Numbered from the stretch's first letter, positions 10,565-20,804 are shown. The stretch is DNA of 64,000 nt from Staphylococcus caprae (GCF_002902725.1 NZ_PPRT01000017.1:1-64000), one strand, 5' to 3'. The notes: generated by a model not told the origin, from the sequence alone. A program made the numbers and translations.

Positions 10565-10673
10565 CTATTAAAGCACGGTTGACCATCTTGAAGATTTAAA
10601 TTTTATTTTTCTTATACGCTTAATCAACCTTTGTAAATTGGCACGATTCATTTTTAACAGCCCAAAATATGTA

Positions 10674-10714
10674 AAATAAAAAGATTGAGTACTCCATTAA
10701 GAATACTCAATCTT
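10674..10714 (-). terminator. Terminator after pnp
   Basis: A perfect 11-bp stem, AAGATTGAGTA paired with TACTCAATCTT (arms 10704-10714 and 10681-10691), is followed on the minus strand by a run of T. It lies 12 bases after the pnp stop. Confidence 0.9.
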
Positions 10715-10725
10715 AACCATTCACT

Positions 10726-12825
10726 TTATTCTTGTGTTAAAGCTTTATGAGAAGCATTTACTCTGCCTTGTTTATCTATTTCAGTAATTTTAACTTCAAT
10801 CGTATCACCAATATTTAATACATCTTCAACTTTATTGATTCTATCTTTAGAAATTTGAGATATGTGAAGTAACGCATCTTTACCTGGGAATAACTCTACG
10901 AAAGCACCATATTTTTCGATACGTTTAACTTTAGCATGATATACTTGGCCAACTTCAGCTTCACGTGTAATTTCTTCGATAATTTCTTTCGCACGATCAA
11001 TCATTTCTTGGTCTACAGCACCGATAAAGATTGTTCCATCTTGCTCGATATCAAGTTTAACGCCTGTTTCATCAATAATTTCATTGATTTTTTTGCCGCC
11101 AGGTCCAATGACATCTCTGATTTTATCAGGTTTGATATGCATTGTAACAACTTTTGGAGCATAAGCACTTAATTCTTTACGCGGTGCATCGATTGTTTGA
11201 AGCATGTGCTCCATAATAGCTAAGCGTCCTTGACGAGCTTGTTCAAGTGCTTCTTCAATTACTTCTCTTGTTAAACCATCAATTTTGATATCCATTTGAA
11301 TAGCAGTAATACCATCTTTAGTACCCGCTACTTTAAAGTCCATGTCACCAAGTGCATCTTCCATACCTTGAATGTCAGTTAAAATTGTATAGCTATCATC
11401 ACGTGTAACGAGACCCATGGCTATACCTGCTACAGGTGCTTTAATTGGTACACCAGCATCCATTAACGCAAGTGTAGAACCACAAATTGATGCTTGTGAA
11501 GAAGAACCGTTTGATTCTAATACTTCACTTACAATACGGATTGTATATGGAAAATCAGCTGTATCAGGGATGATATAGCGTAAAGCTCTTTCACCTAATG
11601 CACCGTGACCAATTTCACGACGTCCAGGCGCACGTACAGGGCCTGTTTCCCCAACAGAGAAGTTAGGGAAATTATAATGATGCATAAAGCGTTTTTCTAC
11701 TTCTGGTCCTAGACCATCGATGAGTTGATAATCTCCTAATGCGCCTAATGTTAAAACAGATAGTGCTTGTGTTTGTCCACGTGTAAATAATCCTGAACCA
11801 TGAGCTCTCGGTAACAGTCCAACTTCTGAGTCAAGTGGACGTATTTCATCTACTTTACGACCATCCGGACGAATTTTTTCATCAGCAATTAAGCGTCTTA
11901 CTTCTTCTTTTACGAGATCATTCAAGATTGAGTACACTTCATTGATAAGAGATTCATTGTCTGGATCTTCTTCATCTATAAAATGTTCTACGACTTCTTC
12001 TTTAAGTGCATCTAAATTTTCATCACGTTGTTGTTTATCAAATGTTAATACTGTATCTTTTAAACCTTTTTCTTCAGTTAATGCTTTCACTTTTTCAACT
12101 AGCGCTTCGTCACGTTCAACAGGAATAAATTCTTGTTTTACTGGTTGAATATGATCAATAATTTCTTGTTGGAATGCAACTAAACGTTTAATTTCTTCAT
12201 GTCCGAAGAAGATTGCCTCAAGCATTTCGCTTTCAGTGATTTCACTAGCCCCTGCTTCTACCATGTTTACAGCATCTTTATGACCAGCCACTTCTAAGTC
12301 TAATCTAGAAACTTCCTTTTCAGAAACTGAAGGGTTGATGACATAATTACCGTCAACATAACCTACATTGACACCTGCAATAGGTCCTTGGAAAGGAATG
12401 TCTGACACACTTAAAGCCATTGAAGAACCAATCATTGCAGCCATTTCAGGTGAAGAATCTGGGTCAGCACTTAGAACAATGTTCATAATTTGAACATCAT
12501 GTCTGTAACCTTTTGGGAATAATGGACGAATAGGTCTGTCGATTAATCGTGCAGTTAGTGTAGCTTCATCTCCAGGACGTCCTTCTCTTTTTTTGAATCC
12601 ACCAGGAATTTTACCTGCCGCATACATTTTTTCTTCATAATTGACTGTTAATGGGAAAAAGTCACCATCTCTAGGTTCCTTTGAAGCAGTAGCAGTTGAT
12701 AACACAACTGTATCTCCATAACGTACTAAAACAGCACCATTAGCTTGCTTTGCTAATTGACCTGTCTCAATAGTTAAAGAACGACCAGCCCATTCAGTTT
12801 TGAAAACTTTCTTCTCTTGAGACAT
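10726..12825 (-). CDS. pnp: Polyribonucleotide nucleotidyltransferase (PNPase)
   Basis: PNPase degrades RNA from the 3' end using phosphate, working with RNase J1/J2 and the RNA helicase in the degradosome-like complex. The 699-residue protein has two RNase PH domains around an all-alpha linker, then a KH domain (about 553-615, with VIGPGGK) and an S1 domain (about 622-692). The second PH domain keeps the [13 protein letters not shown]-type active-site region. It is preceded by an unusual leader with two matching hairpins and is separated from rpsO by 316-330 bp. Confidence 0.97.
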   Translation of the reverse strand: MSQEKKVFKTEWAGRSLTIETGQLAKQANGAVLVRYGDTVVLSTATASKEPRDGDFFPLTVNYEEKMYAAGKIPGGFKKREGRPGDEATLTARLIDRPIRPLFPKGYRHDVQIMNIVLSADPDSSPEMAAMIGSSMALSVSDIPFQGPIAGVNVGYVDGNYVINPSVSEKEVSRLDLEVAGHKDAVNMVEAGASEITESEMLEAIFFGHEEIKRLVAFQQEIIDHIQPVKQEFIPVERDEALVEKVKALTEEKGLKDTVLTFDKQQRDENLDALKEEVVEHFIDEEDPDNESLINEVYSILNDLVKEEVRRLIADEKIRPDGRKVDEIRPLDSEVGLLPRAHGSGLFTRGQTQALSVLTLGALGDYQLIDGLGPEVEKRFMHHYNFPNFSVGETGPVRAPGRREIGHGALGERALRYIIPDTADFPYTIRIVSEVLESNGSSSQASICGSTLALMDAGVPIKAPVAGIAMGLVTRDDSYTILTDIQGMEDALGDMDFKVAGTKDGITAIQMDIKIDGLTREVIEEALEQARQGRLAIMEHMLQTIDAPRKELSAYAPKVVTMHIKPDKIRDVIGPGGKKINEIIDETGVKLDIEQDGTIFIGAVDQEMIDRAKEIIEEITREAEVGQVYHAKVKRIEKYGAFVELFPGKDALLHISQISKDRINKVEDVLNIGDTIEVKITEIDKQGRVNASHKALTQE

Positions 12826-12907
12826 TATGAATCTCCTCTCTTAATTCTATTATTTACATCATATCATTTATTTACTCAATTTTATATTTTTTATTATGTG
12901 TGATAAT

Positions 12908-12943
12908 AAAAAAAGGAAAGTACCATCCAACTGGTGCTTTCCT
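12908..12943 (-). terminator. Terminator hairpin A in the pnp leader
   Basis: GGAAAGCACCA (12932-12942) pairs with TGGTACTTTCC (12915-12925) with one mismatch, followed by seven T on the minus strand. It is a complete intrinsic terminator 65 nt upstream of pnp and could attenuate a transcript entering from rpsO or from the leader. Confidence 0.75.
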
Positions 12944-12945
12944 CT

Positions 12946-13064
12946 GACTGTAGACAAACCCTTTCACTCTTTGTCGTCTTATGCATGCCTAGCTCATTTA
13001 CTATTAGTAAAATCCCGTCGTTATGCATTTCGACTCCTCGATTGAAAAGGGCTTTCTATCAGTC
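12946..13064 (-). ncRNA. Structured 119-nt leader or small RNA between rpsO and pnp
   Basis: The minus-strand RNA is closed by a long-range stem (GACTG...CAGTC, plus AAGCCCTTTTCA against TGAAAGGGTTT). Inside are a 6-bp hairpin TTTACT-AAT-AGTAAA and two copies of an ATGCATAA-ACGAC segment. A terminator follows directly. The layout (folded domain, terminator, then gene) resembles a cis-regulatory leader, but I do not recognise a known class. It could also be a released small RNA. Confidence 0.5.
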
Positions 13065-13099
13065 ATCTTAATTAAATTTATTTTGCCGTAAAATATACA

Positions 13100-13126
13100 A
13101 AAGTACCATCTAACTGGTGCTTTCCT
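13100..13126 (-). terminator. Terminator hairpin B after rpsO
   Basis: AAAGCACCA pairs with TGGTACTTT (one mismatch), with T-rich sequence following on the minus strand. It is a 26-of-27 copy of hairpin A at 12917-12943, 183 bp away. It lies 15 bases after the rpsO stop. Confidence 0.7.
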
Positions 13127-13141
13127 AATTCTATATTAAGA

Positions 13142-13411
13142 TTAACGACGGATACCTAATGATTTAATTAATTCACGGTAACGTTGAATATCTTTACTAC
13201 GTAAGTAGTTTAATAAGTGTCTACGACGACCTACCATTTTTAATAATCCACGACGAGAATGGTGGTCTTTTTTGTGTTCACGTAAGTGTTCGTTTAACGC
13301 AGCGATTTCTGCAGTTAAAACAGCGATTTGTACTTCTGGTGAACCAGTATCTGTTTCGTGTACACGGTATTCTTTAATTAATTCATCTTTACGTTCTTGT
13401 GAAATTGCCAT
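13142..13411 (-). CDS. rpsO: 30S ribosomal protein S15
   Basis: S15 (89 aa) binds the 16S rRNA central domain and helps nucleate platform assembly. The sequence shows the typical MAISQERK start, the [10 protein letters not shown] segment and the [21 protein letters not shown] rRNA-binding region. The start is ATG at 13411, with GGAGG nine bases upstream; an in-frame TTG two codons earlier is too close to the ribosome binding site. It follows ribF across a 260-bp gap that probably holds its own promoter and leader. Confidence 0.97.
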   Translation of the reverse strand: MAISQERKDELIKEYRVHETDTGSPEVQIAVLTAEIAALNEHLREHKKDHHSRRGLLKMVGRRRHLLNYLRSKDIQRYRELIKSLGIRR

Positions 13412-13425
13412 AATCAATTTCCTCC

Positions 13426-13625
13426 TTAAAATTTTTTACTCCTTAATCTGAGTTAGGCGTCGGAGACTCGACCTACTAAGAAAAAGGTATTTTAGAAGTG
13501 AGCTCGGGACAAAAGTGTTTAAGGTTTAAGCAGAACCGAACGATGAGCAAAATTGTTTCTCAAATTTTGCCGGGTTGTGAAAGTTACTGCCGAAAATCCT
13601 GCTTTTGGGACGCCGTTAATCGGTT
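13426..13625 (-). promoter_or_regulatory. Hairpin-rich rpsO leader region
   Basis: The ribF-rpsO gap contains a hairpin next to the ribosome binding site (TAGG-TCG paired with CGA-CCTA, around 13453-13475), a perfect 8-bp stem GCAAAATT/AATTTTGC (13547-13570) and a TGGGAC-bearing segment. In some Firmicutes S15 represses its own mRNA through a leader structure; whether this is one is unproven. Parts may instead be a dispersed staphylococcal intergenic repeat. Confidence 0.35.
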
Positions 13626-13671
13626 TCCCAGAGCATAAACTTTAAATTCCCTACTCTTTTCTTCCTCAACT

Positions 13672-14643
13672 TTAAATATTATACGATATATCATCACCGA
13701 AATCAACAGATAATAAATATTTCGCTTTAGCTTTATCTTCATTCATCTGTTCAACTAATGGATCTATGCCCTCAAATTTAACTTCTGGTCTTAAGAAGTG
13801 ATGCCAATAAACTGTAACCCTTTCACCATAAATATTTTCATCAAAGTCAAAAATATTTACTTCAATCATTACTTCAGCTTTAGCTGGATCATGGAATGTA
13901 GGTTTTACTCCCACATTGGCTACCCCTCTATACAATTTACTCTCTGGACCTATCTCCATACTCACGGCATAGACACCTTTTTTAGGTAGCACGTAATCAT
14001 CGCTCGGTTGTACATTAGCTGTAGGGAAACCAATCGTTCTGCCACGTTTTTCTCCTTGCACAACTGTGCCTTTAATTCTATATAAGTAACCTAACGCTTC
14101 ATTTGCTTTTCTTAAATTACCTTCAGTTAATGCCTCTCTAATAGCTGTTGTAGATATCTTTTCAGAACCCATTTCTTGCTTACCTACAATGGTAGTATTG
14201 AATTCTTCAGATTCTTGTAAAACAGTCATATTCCCTTTACCAAATTTACCAAAAGTAAAGTCGAAACCTGCAATCACTTCTTTAACATGATTATTAATCA
14301 CATATTCTTGAATAAATGCTTCGGAAGTTACACTTGCAAATCTTGAAGAAAAGTTAATGACAATACAATAATCAATATCATGTTGCGCAATCATTTCCAA
14401 TTTATCTGAAAGTGGTGTTAAATATGTTGTACGTTTACGCTCGGGATTTAGCACTACTGATGGATGAGGGTCAAACGTCATTACAGCTTTTTTCAAATTA
14501 CTTTCTTTGGCTTTATGGTCTAAAGTTTGAAAAACTTTGTCATGACCTCTATGCATACCATCAAAGAAACCAAACGCCATCGCTACATCTTCATTGATTA
14601 ACTGTTCCTTTTGAATAGGATGGGTTACTTCTATCACTTTCAT
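13672..14643 (-). CDS. ribF: Bifunctional riboflavin kinase / FAD synthetase
   Basis: RibF phosphorylates riboflavin to FMN and then adenylates it to FAD. The 323-residue protein has an N-terminal nucleotidyltransferase domain with the GFFDGMHRGH motif (about 26-35). The C-terminal flavokinase domain has GRTIGFPTANV near residue 205. It is encoded 15 bp after truB, the usual infB-rbfA-truB-ribF-rpsO order. Confidence 0.97.
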   Translation of the reverse strand: MKVIEVTHPIQKEQLINEDVAMAFGFFDGMHRGHDKVFQTLDHKAKESNLKKAVMTFDPHPSVVLNPERKRTTYLTPLSDKLEMIAQHDIDYCIVINFSSRFASVTSEAFIQEYVINNHVKEVIAGFDFTFGKFGKGNMTVLQESEEFNTTIVGKQEMGSEKISTTAIREALTEGNLRKANEALGYLYRIKGTVVQGEKRGRTIGFPTANVQPSDDYVLPKKGVYAVSMEIGPESKLYRGVANVGVKPTFHDPAKAEVMIEVNIFDFDENIYGERVTVYWHHFLRPEVKFEGIDPLVEQMNEDKAKAKYLLSVDFGDDISYNI

Positions 14644-14658
14644 AAATAAATTGCTCCT

Positions 14659-15576
14659 TTAGTTAAAAACTTTTTTCGGTTTAATTTCGTGCGCTTTTTC
14701 CGGATGAATCATGTATATAGCAAGCGCTTTATTTGTGTGGTTATCGATAAACACAAATTGCTCCTCAAATTCATACTGAAATTCATGACTATTAAATTTC
14801 TGACCATTTAAGATTCGCTTCTTGAATTCATCATCACTAACTTCAATGTGTTGTAATCCTTTCAAACCATATTCTATAGAAAACAACTTTTCTTGTAATG
14901 AATCATGCTCATGCAATACTTTAATTTGATCAAGTGTTAAACTGGCCTCTTGATTAAAACCGCCTGAAGCGATGCGAGTTAAAAGTGACATATGCGCAGG
15001 GAAGCCAAGACTGGCACCAATATCAGTAGCTAAAGTTCTAATATACGTACCCTTACCACATGTAACTTCAATATCGAAATGGCACTGTTCACCTTCGAAG
15101 GTTAGTTCAGAAATTCTTTGAATAGATTTGATATAGACGTGCCTGATTGGTCTTTCTACTTCCTCATTATTTCGAGCATATTCGTATAGCTTTTTACCTT
15201 TAACTTTCACTGAAGAATACATAGGGGGAATTTGTTTTATAAGTCCTAAAAATTGCTCAAGCGTATGATCTATGTCTTGTTCTGAAACATCTTCTGCTTT
15301 AATACGCTTAGTTTCTAATATATCCCCCGTTTGGTCTTCAGTAGTCGTACTCATGCCTAGTGTGACAGTTGCTTTATACGTTTTACCCATATCCATCACG
15401 TAATCACTGACCCTCGTAGCATGACCTAAACAAATTGGAAGTACACCATTTACTTCAGGATCAAGTGTACCCGTATGTCCAATTTTCTTCATTTTTAAAA
15501 TCTTTCTTAGTTTAAAAACAACATCGTGGCTTGTTAAACCTCTTTCTTTAAATACAGGTAATATACCGTTATACAT
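14659..15576 (-). CDS. truB: tRNA pseudouridine(55) synthase
   Basis: TruB makes pseudouridine 55 in the T-loop of tRNAs. The catalytic motif [14 protein letters not shown] is intact, with the catalytic aspartate at residue 39, and the C-terminal region matches the S. aureus enzyme. The start is ATG at 15576 (305 aa, equal to S. aureus), with AGGTG upstream; an extension of seven residues from a TTG overlaps that ribosome binding site. A terminator-like hairpin separates it from rbfA. Confidence 0.96.
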   Translation of the reverse strand: MYNGILPVFKERGLTSHDVVFKLRKILKMKKIGHTGTLDPEVNGVLPICLGHATRVSDYVMDMGKTYKATVTLGMSTTTEDQTGDILETKRIKAEDVSEQDIDHTLEQFLGLIKQIPPMYSSVKVKGKKLYEYARNNEEVERPIRHVYIKSIQRISELTFEGEQCHFDIEVTCGKGTYIRTLATDIGASLGFPAHMSLLTRIASGGFNQEASLTLDQIKVLHEHDSLQEKLFSIEYGLKGLQHIEVSDDEFKKRILNGQKFNSHEFQYEFEEQFVFIDNHTNKALAIYMIHPEKAHEIKPKKVFN

Positions 15577-15659
15577 TTTGTCACACCTTTTACTCAACGT
15601 TACTTTAACCTTAATTATTATAACATCTCTTAAACTCTATTTGACTGAAAATAATACAT

Positions 15660-15712
15660 AAAAATAGTAGGTAGTCATTCAACAATTTCTTTTGTGAATA
15701 CGCGTACCTACT
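15660..15712 (-). terminator. Terminator-like hairpin between rbfA and truB
   Basis: AGTAGGTA (15705-15712 on the minus strand) pairs perfectly with TACCTACT (15666-15673), with a partly paired inner part, followed by ATTTTTATG. It is likely a partial terminator inside the operon. Confidence 0.6.
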
Positions 15713-15723
15713 TTCATAAATGA

Positions 15724-16080
15724 TTATTTATCTTCTTTGTGTAAATCTTGAATCATACGTTCAATTTTATTACCGTATTCGATTGATTCATCATATTCAA
15801 ATGTTAAATCAGGAATAATTCTTAAACGCATTCTTGAACCTAACTCGGATTTAATAAAGCCTTTTGCTTTTTCAAGTGCCTTAAATGTATTATCGACTTC
15901 TTTTTCGTTTCCTAATACAGTTAAATAAACTTTTGCTTGCGATAGGTCATTCGTTAATTCAACATCTGTAATCGTAAGAAATCCAACTCTAGGATCTTTT
16001 ACTTTAGTGTTTACAATATCCATAATTTCTTGCTTCATTTGTTCGCCAACACGTTCAGCTCTCATATTACTCATCTTCAT
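15724..16080 (-). CDS. rbfA: 30S ribosome-binding factor A
   Basis: RbfA (118 aa) is a KH-fold assembly factor that binds immature 30S subunits and helps 16S 5'-end processing, especially in the cold. The [17 protein letters not shown] start, the [17 protein letters not shown] segment and the [18 protein letters not shown] strand are typical. It lies between infB and truB, with terminator-like hairpins on both sides. Confidence 0.95.
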   Translation of the reverse strand: MKMSNMRAERVGEQMKQEIMDIVNTKVKDPRVGFLTITDVELTNDLSQAKVYLTVLGNEKEVDNTFKALEKAKGFIKSELGSRMRLRIIPDLTFEYDESIEYGNKIERMIQDLHKEDK

Positions 16081-16175
16081 TTCACCTCTTTTAATATATT
16101 TATTTTTTAAAATTATCCACGCTCAAGTAGATTATATTTTATTAAATAATGCGCTTTTTAGCAATGTGATTGATT

Positions 16176-16216
16176 CAAAAATCTCCTCCCTATTTGTGTT
16201 TCATAGCGAGGAGATT
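16176..16216 (-). terminator. Terminator-like hairpin after infB
   Basis: ATCTCCTC (16208-16215, read on the minus strand) pairs with GAGGAGAT (16181-16188), extended by CTAT/ATAG and followed by five T. It lies 20 bases after the infB stop. Confidence 0.8.
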
Positions 16217-16235
16217 GGAATGATATTCTAATTCA

Positions 16236-18401
16236 TTATCTTTGGATTTCAACCATTTCAAATGCTTCGATAATGTCGCCTTCTTTAAGGTCGTTATATT
16301 TTTCGATGGTAATACCACATTCATAACCTTGAGCTACTTCTTTAGCGTCATCTTTGAAACGTTTAAGTGTATCTAACTCACCTTCGAATAAGACAATACC
16401 ATCTCTTATAACACGTACACCTGCGTTACGTGTGATTTTACCTTCTGTTACATAACTACCTGCAATTGTACCAACTTTAGATACTTTGAATGTTTGACGT
16501 ACCTCTGCTTGTCCGATAACTTGTTCTTCGTATTCTGGGTCAAGTAAACCTTTCATAGCAGATTCGATTTCTTCGATAACATTATAGATAACACGGTGTA
16601 ATCTCATATCAACATTTTCCGCTTCAGCAGCACGTTTTGCACCTGCATCTGGACGAACGTTAAATCCGATAATAATACCGTTAGAAGCATTTGCCAATGT
16701 CACGTCAGATTCATTGATTGCACCGACAGCTGTATGAATAATGCGTACATTAACGCCTTCAACATCAATTTTCATTAATGAAGCTGCTAATGCTTCTACA
16801 GAACCTTGAACGTCACCTTTGATAATTACGTTAAGGTCTTTCATTTCACCTTGTTTCATTTGTTCAAATAAGTTATCTAATGAAACATTTTTACTTTCTT
16901 GACGTTGCTGAATTACACTTGCTTCATGACGCGCTTCACCGATACGGCGTGCTTGTTTTTCATCACTAAATACGACGAAACGATCACCCGCAAGTGGCAC
17001 ATCATTGATACCAGTAATCTCGACTGGTGTAGATGGACCAGCTGATTTAATACGTTTACCTAAGTCATTTACCATAGCACGAATACGACCATACGTATTA
17101 CCGACTACAATTGAATCTCCAACATTTAAAGTACCATTTTGTACTAATAATGATGCAGCAGGCCCACGTGATTTATCAAGTTCTGCTTCAATAACCGTAC
17201 CGACAGCACGTTTTTCAGGATTTGCTTTTAATTCTTGAACTTCTGCTACTAAGCCAATCATTTCAAGTAAATCTTCAATGCCGTCTCCACTTAAAGCTGA
17301 AAGTGGTACGAAAATTGTATCGCCACCCCAGTCTTCAGGGATTAAACCGTATTCAGTTAATTCTTGCATAACACGATCTGGGTTAGCTGTCGGTTTATCA
17401 ATTTTATTTACCGCAACAATTGTTGGTACTTCTGCTTCTTTCGCGTGATTAATCGCTTCGATAGTTTGTGGCATCACGCCATCATCTGCTGCTACAACTA
17501 GAATAGTAATATCAGTGACTTGTGCCCCACGTGCACGCATTGTTGTAAATGCAGCGTGTCCTGGAGTATCTAAGAAAGTAATTTTCTTACCAGCATTTTC
17601 AATTTGATAAGCACCGATATGTTGAGTAATACCGCCTGCTTCTCCTTCAGTTACTTTCGTATGACGAATAGAATCTAATAATGTTGTTTTACCGTGGTCA
17701 ACGTGCCCCATGATTGTAACTACAGCTGGTCTTTCAATTGCATCTGGGTCTTCGCTTTCATCATCGAAATAAATCGATAAATCTTCTTCATCAATGACAA
17801 CTTCTTGTTCGATTTCTACACCATAGTCTTCAGCAATTAATTCTAATGTTTCTTCATCTAATGATTGGTTAATATTAGCCATGATACCTAGTAAGAATAA
17901 TTTCTTAATAATGCCTGAAGATTCAACATTTAATTTTTCAGCTAATTCACCAACTGTAATTCCTTCTTGGTAAGTGATTTTAGAAGGCATTTCTTTTGGT
18001 TCTGAAGTTTGGTTTTGTTGTTTATTATTTTTGTTGTTCTTATTATTTTTATTGTTTTTATTATTCTTGTTTTGTTGCTTGCCTTTGTTGTTTTGTCCGT
18101 TTTTCTTGTTTTGATTAGATTGTTGGTTACCTTTTTGTTGTTGGTTATTTTTGTTTTGTTGTTTGCCTTTATTGTTTTGATTTTGTTTGCTATTAGATTT
18201 TTGGTGATTATCTTGAGTATTTTGTTTGTTGTCATTATTTTGTTCTTTTTTGAACTTTTTGTCTAAAGCTTTAATTTGGTCGTCTTCTAAAGCTTGCATA
18301 TGGTTAGACACTTCAACATTCATACTTTTTAACTCATCTATAATCTCTTTACTCTTTAGATTCAATTCTTTCGCATATTCGTAAATTCTTTTTTTACTCA
18401 T
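16236..18401 (-). CDS. infB: Translation initiation factor IF-2
   Basis: IF-2 (721 aa) is the GTPase that delivers initiator tRNA and joins the subunits. An N-terminal IF2_N domain (about 1-55) is followed by a long Asn/Lys/Gln low-complexity tract to about residue 135. A second IF2_N-like domain (about 145-200) and the GTPase core follow, with GHVDHGKT at 230-237, DTPGHA and NKID. The start is ATG at 18401 ([13 protein letters not shown]), with AAGGAG upstream, four bases after the ylxQ stop. The tract contains short tandem AAY/AAR repeats that probably vary in length. Confidence 0.97.
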   Translation of the reverse strand: MSKKRIYEYAKELNLKSKEIIDELKSMNVEVSNHMQALEDDQIKALDKKFKKEQNNDNKQNTQDNHQKSNSKQNQNNKGKQQNKNNQQQKGNQQSNQNKKNGQNNKGKQQNKNNKNNKNNKNNKNNKQQNQTSEPKEMPSKITYQEGITVGELAEKLNVESSGIIKKLFLLGIMANINQSLDEETLELIAEDYGVEIEQEVVIDEEDLSIYFDDESEDPDAIERPAVVTIMGHVDHGKTTLLDSIRHTKVTEGEAGGITQHIGAYQIENAGKKITFLDTPGHAAFTTMRARGAQVTDITILVVAADDGVMPQTIEAINHAKEAEVPTIVAVNKIDKPTANPDRVMQELTEYGLIPEDWGGDTIFVPLSALSGDGIEDLLEMIGLVAEVQELKANPEKRAVGTVIEAELDKSRGPAASLLVQNGTLNVGDSIVVGNTYGRIRAMVNDLGKRIKSAGPSTPVEITGINDVPLAGDRFVVFSDEKQARRIGEARHEASVIQQRQESKNVSLDNLFEQMKQGEMKDLNVIIKGDVQGSVEALAASLMKIDVEGVNVRIIHTAVGAINESDVTLANASNGIIIGFNVRPDAGAKRAAEAENVDMRLHRVIYNVIEEIESAMKGLLDPEYEEQVIGQAEVRQTFKVSKVGTIAGSYVTEGKITRNAGVRVIRDGIVLFEGELDTLKRFKDDAKEVAQGYECGITIEKYNDLKEGDIIEAFEMVEIQR

Positions 18402-18405
18402 ATAA

Positions 18406-18723
18406 TCACTCCTTACGATATTCATCTATCATTGATAACAATTTTTTTGCAAAACCAATATCGGTTACACCAATATTTACTCTCTCGCCTTTACCAAGTG
18501 CTATCCCTAATTCAACTCTCGTTCCAAAGCTTCTTAGTGGAATTTGATTGCTCTCGCTCTTATTTTTCATAACTTTTAATGTGTTATCAGAGGCATCAGT
18601 TGCAACAATGACGAGTTTAATTTTATTAGTTTTAATGTCGCTTAGAATTACAGATTCTCCACTTTTTATTTTGCCTGCTCTCATTGCTAAACCAAGAAAA
18701 TTAAATATTTGATCTTTCGTCAT
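18406..18723 (-). CDS. ylxQ: L7Ae-family RNA-binding protein YlxQ
   Basis: A 105-residue protein of the L7Ae/L30e/S12e family, which binds kink-turn RNAs. The [13 protein letters not shown] and [14 protein letters not shown] segments are typical. Its exact target is not established. It overlaps the ylxR stop by four bases and is followed directly by infB, the standard nusA-ylxR-ylxQ-infB arrangement. Confidence 0.92.
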   Translation of the reverse strand: MTKDQIFNFLGLAMRAGKIKSGESVILSDIKTNKIKLVIVATDASDNTLKVMKNKSESNQIPLRSFGTRVELGIALGKGERVNIGVTDIGFAKKLLSMIDEYRKE

Positions 18724-19004
18724 TTAGGAATCTCTTCTCTATAAATTAAACGAATAATTTCTTTATATACTGGTTCAAGTGTTTCTTTAGAAGCATTGAA
18801 ATATTTTTCAAGCAATTCTTTTTGTTGTGCCTTTTCAACTAAAGGAACATCTTTAGAAACATATGCGCCACGACCTTGTTTCTTACCAGTCGCATCGGCA
18901 AATATTTCACCTTCTTTATTGATGACTACACGAATCATATCTTTCTTAGGATGCATTTCGTTAGATATAATACATTTTCTCATTGGAATTTTTTTCTTCT
19001 TCAT
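18720..19004 (-). CDS. ylxR: YlxR (DUF448) RNA-binding protein
   Basis: A 94-residue basic protein of the YlxR family. The RKCIISNEMHPKKDMIRVV start and the GRGAYVSKD segment are the conserved patches. Family members are proposed to bind nucleic acid; in Bacillus and Clostridium they have been linked to regulation and RNase P, but a firm role is lacking. It lies 16 bp after nusA and overlaps ylxQ by four bases. Confidence 0.92.
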   Translation of the reverse strand: MKKKKIPMRKCIISNEMHPKKDMIRVVINKEGEIFADATGKKQGRGAYVSKDVPLVEKAQQKELLEKYFNASKETLEPVYKEIIRLIYREEIPK

Positions 19005-19020
19005 AAGTAGTCACTCCAAT

Positions 19021-20232
19021 CTATTCTTCTGTATTCTTATCTTCTTCTGTTTCTTCATCCGTTTCTGCAGCTAATTCAGCTGTAGTTAAGTTAGATTCTT
19101 CTAAATTAACATCATCAAATTCTACATCTTCATCGCCAGTGTTAACAATTTCATCTGCTACTTCTTCTGACTCAATGATTGGGTAAATACCTGCTTCACG
19201 TGCATCTGTTTCAGATTTAATATCAATCTTCCAGCCTGTTAACTTAGCAGCTAAACGAGCATTTTGACCACGTTTACCAATTGCTAAAGATAATTGATAA
19301 TCTGGAACTACAACAACTGTTGATTGATTGTCTTCGTCTACAATCACTTCTAAAACTTGTGATGGACTTAAAGCATTTCTTACGAATACTTTTGGATCTT
19401 CATTCCATTGCACAATGTCAATTTTCTCTCCACCAAGTTCTTCTACTACCGCTTCAACACGTGCACCTTTAGAACCTACACATGCGCCTACAGCATCAAT
19501 GTCAGGATTTTCCGAATAAACACTGATTTTAGAACGGTCACCTGCTTCACGAGCAACAGATTTAACAATCACTGTTCCATCATAAATTTCTGGAACTTCT
19601 TGTTCGAATAAACGTTTTAATAAACCTGGATGGCTTCTTGAAACATAAATTTGAGGACCTTTAGTCGTTTGTTCAACTTTGTTTACATAAACTTTAATTC
19701 GTTCATTAGGAATATAACTTTCATTAGGGCTTCTTTCCGCTTCTGATAATACCGCTTCAATACGACCTAAGTTTACGTATACATAACGGTGGTCAACACG
19801 GTCAATCACACCTGTTAAGATATCTTCCTCTTTATCAATAAATTCATCGTATAAGATTTCTCTTTCAGCATCTCTTAATCTTTGCATCACGGCCTGTTTA
19901 GCTGCTTGCGCACCTACACGACCAAAGTCTTTAGGTGTAACATCTTCTTCGTAAATATCTCCAACTTCATAAGCAGGATTTTTTACTAAAGCTGTACTTA
20001 AGTCTACTTCTTCTCTATCATCAAAAACTTCTTCTACTACTTCTTTACGTGCAATAACTCTAAATGAACCTTCGTCCATATTTAATTCAACTCTAACATT
20101 TCTTGCACTGTCGTAATTTTTCTTATAAGCAGTAATTAATGCTGCTTCAATTGCATCGATAAGTACTTCTCTAGGAATTTTCTTTTCCTTTTCCAAATAT
20201 TCAGTAGCTAATAATAATTCATTACTTGACAC
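19021..20232 (-). CDS. nusA: Transcription termination/antitermination protein NusA
   Basis: NusA (403 aa) binds RNA polymerase and modulates pausing and intrinsic termination. Domain order: N-terminal polymerase-binding domain (to about 125), S1 (about 135-200), then two KH domains (GACVGSKGARVEAVVEEL, and LAIGKRGQNARLAAKLTG). The tail after about residue 360 is strongly acidic (Glu/Asp/Thr). The start is GTG. It is the second gene of the operon led by rimP, whose leader hairpin could place it under its own control. Confidence 0.97.
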   Translation of the reverse strand: MSSNELLLATEYLEKEKKIPREVLIDAIEAALITAYKKNYDSARNVRVELNMDEGSFRVIARKEVVEEVFDDREEVDLSTALVKNPAYEVGDIYEEDVTPKDFGRVGAQAAKQAVMQRLRDAEREILYDEFIDKEEDILTGVIDRVDHRYVYVNLGRIEAVLSEAERSPNESYIPNERIKVYVNKVEQTTKGPQIYVSRSHPGLLKRLFEQEVPEIYDGTVIVKSVAREAGDRSKISVYSENPDIDAVGACVGSKGARVEAVVEELGGEKIDIVQWNEDPKVFVRNALSPSQVLEVIVDEDNQSTVVVVPDYQLSLAIGKRGQNARLAAKLTGWKIDIKSETDAREAGIYPIIESEEVADEIVNTGDEDVEFDDVNLEESNLTTAELAAETDEETEEDKNTEE

Positions 20233-20252
20233 AGTTTTTCCTCCTCATCACG

Positions 20253-20720
20253 TTAAATCATAACAGCGTGACGTGCTTTTGCTATTTTATTTCTTGGTAT
20301 TTCAATTTGTTTAGTTTTAGATTTCTCTTTTACTTCCATAACAATATTGTCATCATCAACAGATTGTAAAATGCCTAACCATTCTTTCTCACCTTCAATT
20401 GGAGCATAAAGTGAGATAAACACCGGTTGAGTTACCGCATTGTGAAAGTCTTTATCTTTTTTAATAGGTCTTTCTGCTCCTGGAGAAGCCACATCAAGAT
20501 AATACATTTCAGGGATAGGGTCATTTTCATCCATAGCTTCACTAATTTTTTCAGAAGCTAGCGTACAATCGTTTAAATCCACACCGCCTTCTTTATCAAT
20601 AGAAATTCTTAGAAAACGGTCTTTACCTTCTTTAACATATTCAATTTCAACAAGTTCAAATTTTAAGTCGTCTAAGATAGGTTGAATGATTGATTCTACT
20701 TGTTCAGTAACTTTACTCAT
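20253..20720 (-). CDS. rimP: Ribosome maturation factor RimP
   Basis: RimP (155 aa) assists early 30S assembly. The EYVKEGKDRFLRISIDKEGGVDL and YYLDVASPGAERP segments are diagnostic. The start is ATG at 20720, with GGAGG five bases upstream, giving the same length as S. aureus. A frame extending to 20789 would run through the leader hairpin and is unlikely to be translated. It heads the nusA-infB operon. Confidence 0.95.
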   Translation of the reverse strand: MSKVTEQVESIIQPILDDLKFELVEIEYVKEGKDRFLRISIDKEGGVDLNDCTLASEKISEAMDENDPIPEMYYLDVASPGAERPIKKDKDFHNAVTQPVFISLYAPIEGEKEWLGILQSVDDDNIVMEVKEKSKTKQIEIPRNKIAKARHAVMI

Positions 20721-20744
20721 ACAGGCCTCCTTTTTTGGCAAATA

Positions 20745-20776
20745 GAAAAGAGCGGGTATATGCCCACTCTTCTGCC
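20745..20776 (-). promoter_or_regulatory. Leader hairpin (possible attenuator) before rimP-nusA
   Basis: AGAGTGGG (20763-20770) pairs with CCCGCTCT (20749-20756), 8 bp with one G-U and the loop CATATA, followed by TTTTCTATTT. Flanking GGCA and TGCC can extend the stem. It lies inside the roughly 78-nt 5' untranslated region, upstream of the rimP ribosome binding site, so it could stop transcription early. Confidence 0.55.
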
Positions 20777-20804
20777 TGAGTTTAATCATTTTTTACGCAA
20801 TTTA

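Noticed and set aside
17942-18235. Second minus-strand frame rich in Thr, Lys, Ile and Asn
   Set aside because: An out-of-phase reading of the same infB repeat tract, created by low complexity. It shows no domain or ribosome binding site.
18009-18266. Plus-strand reading frame coding an extremely hydrophobic small protein
   Set aside because: It is the antisense of the Asn/Lys/Gln tract of infB; AAY/AAR codons read backwards give Leu, Ile, Val and Phe. There is no ribosome binding site, and the infB reading is well supported.
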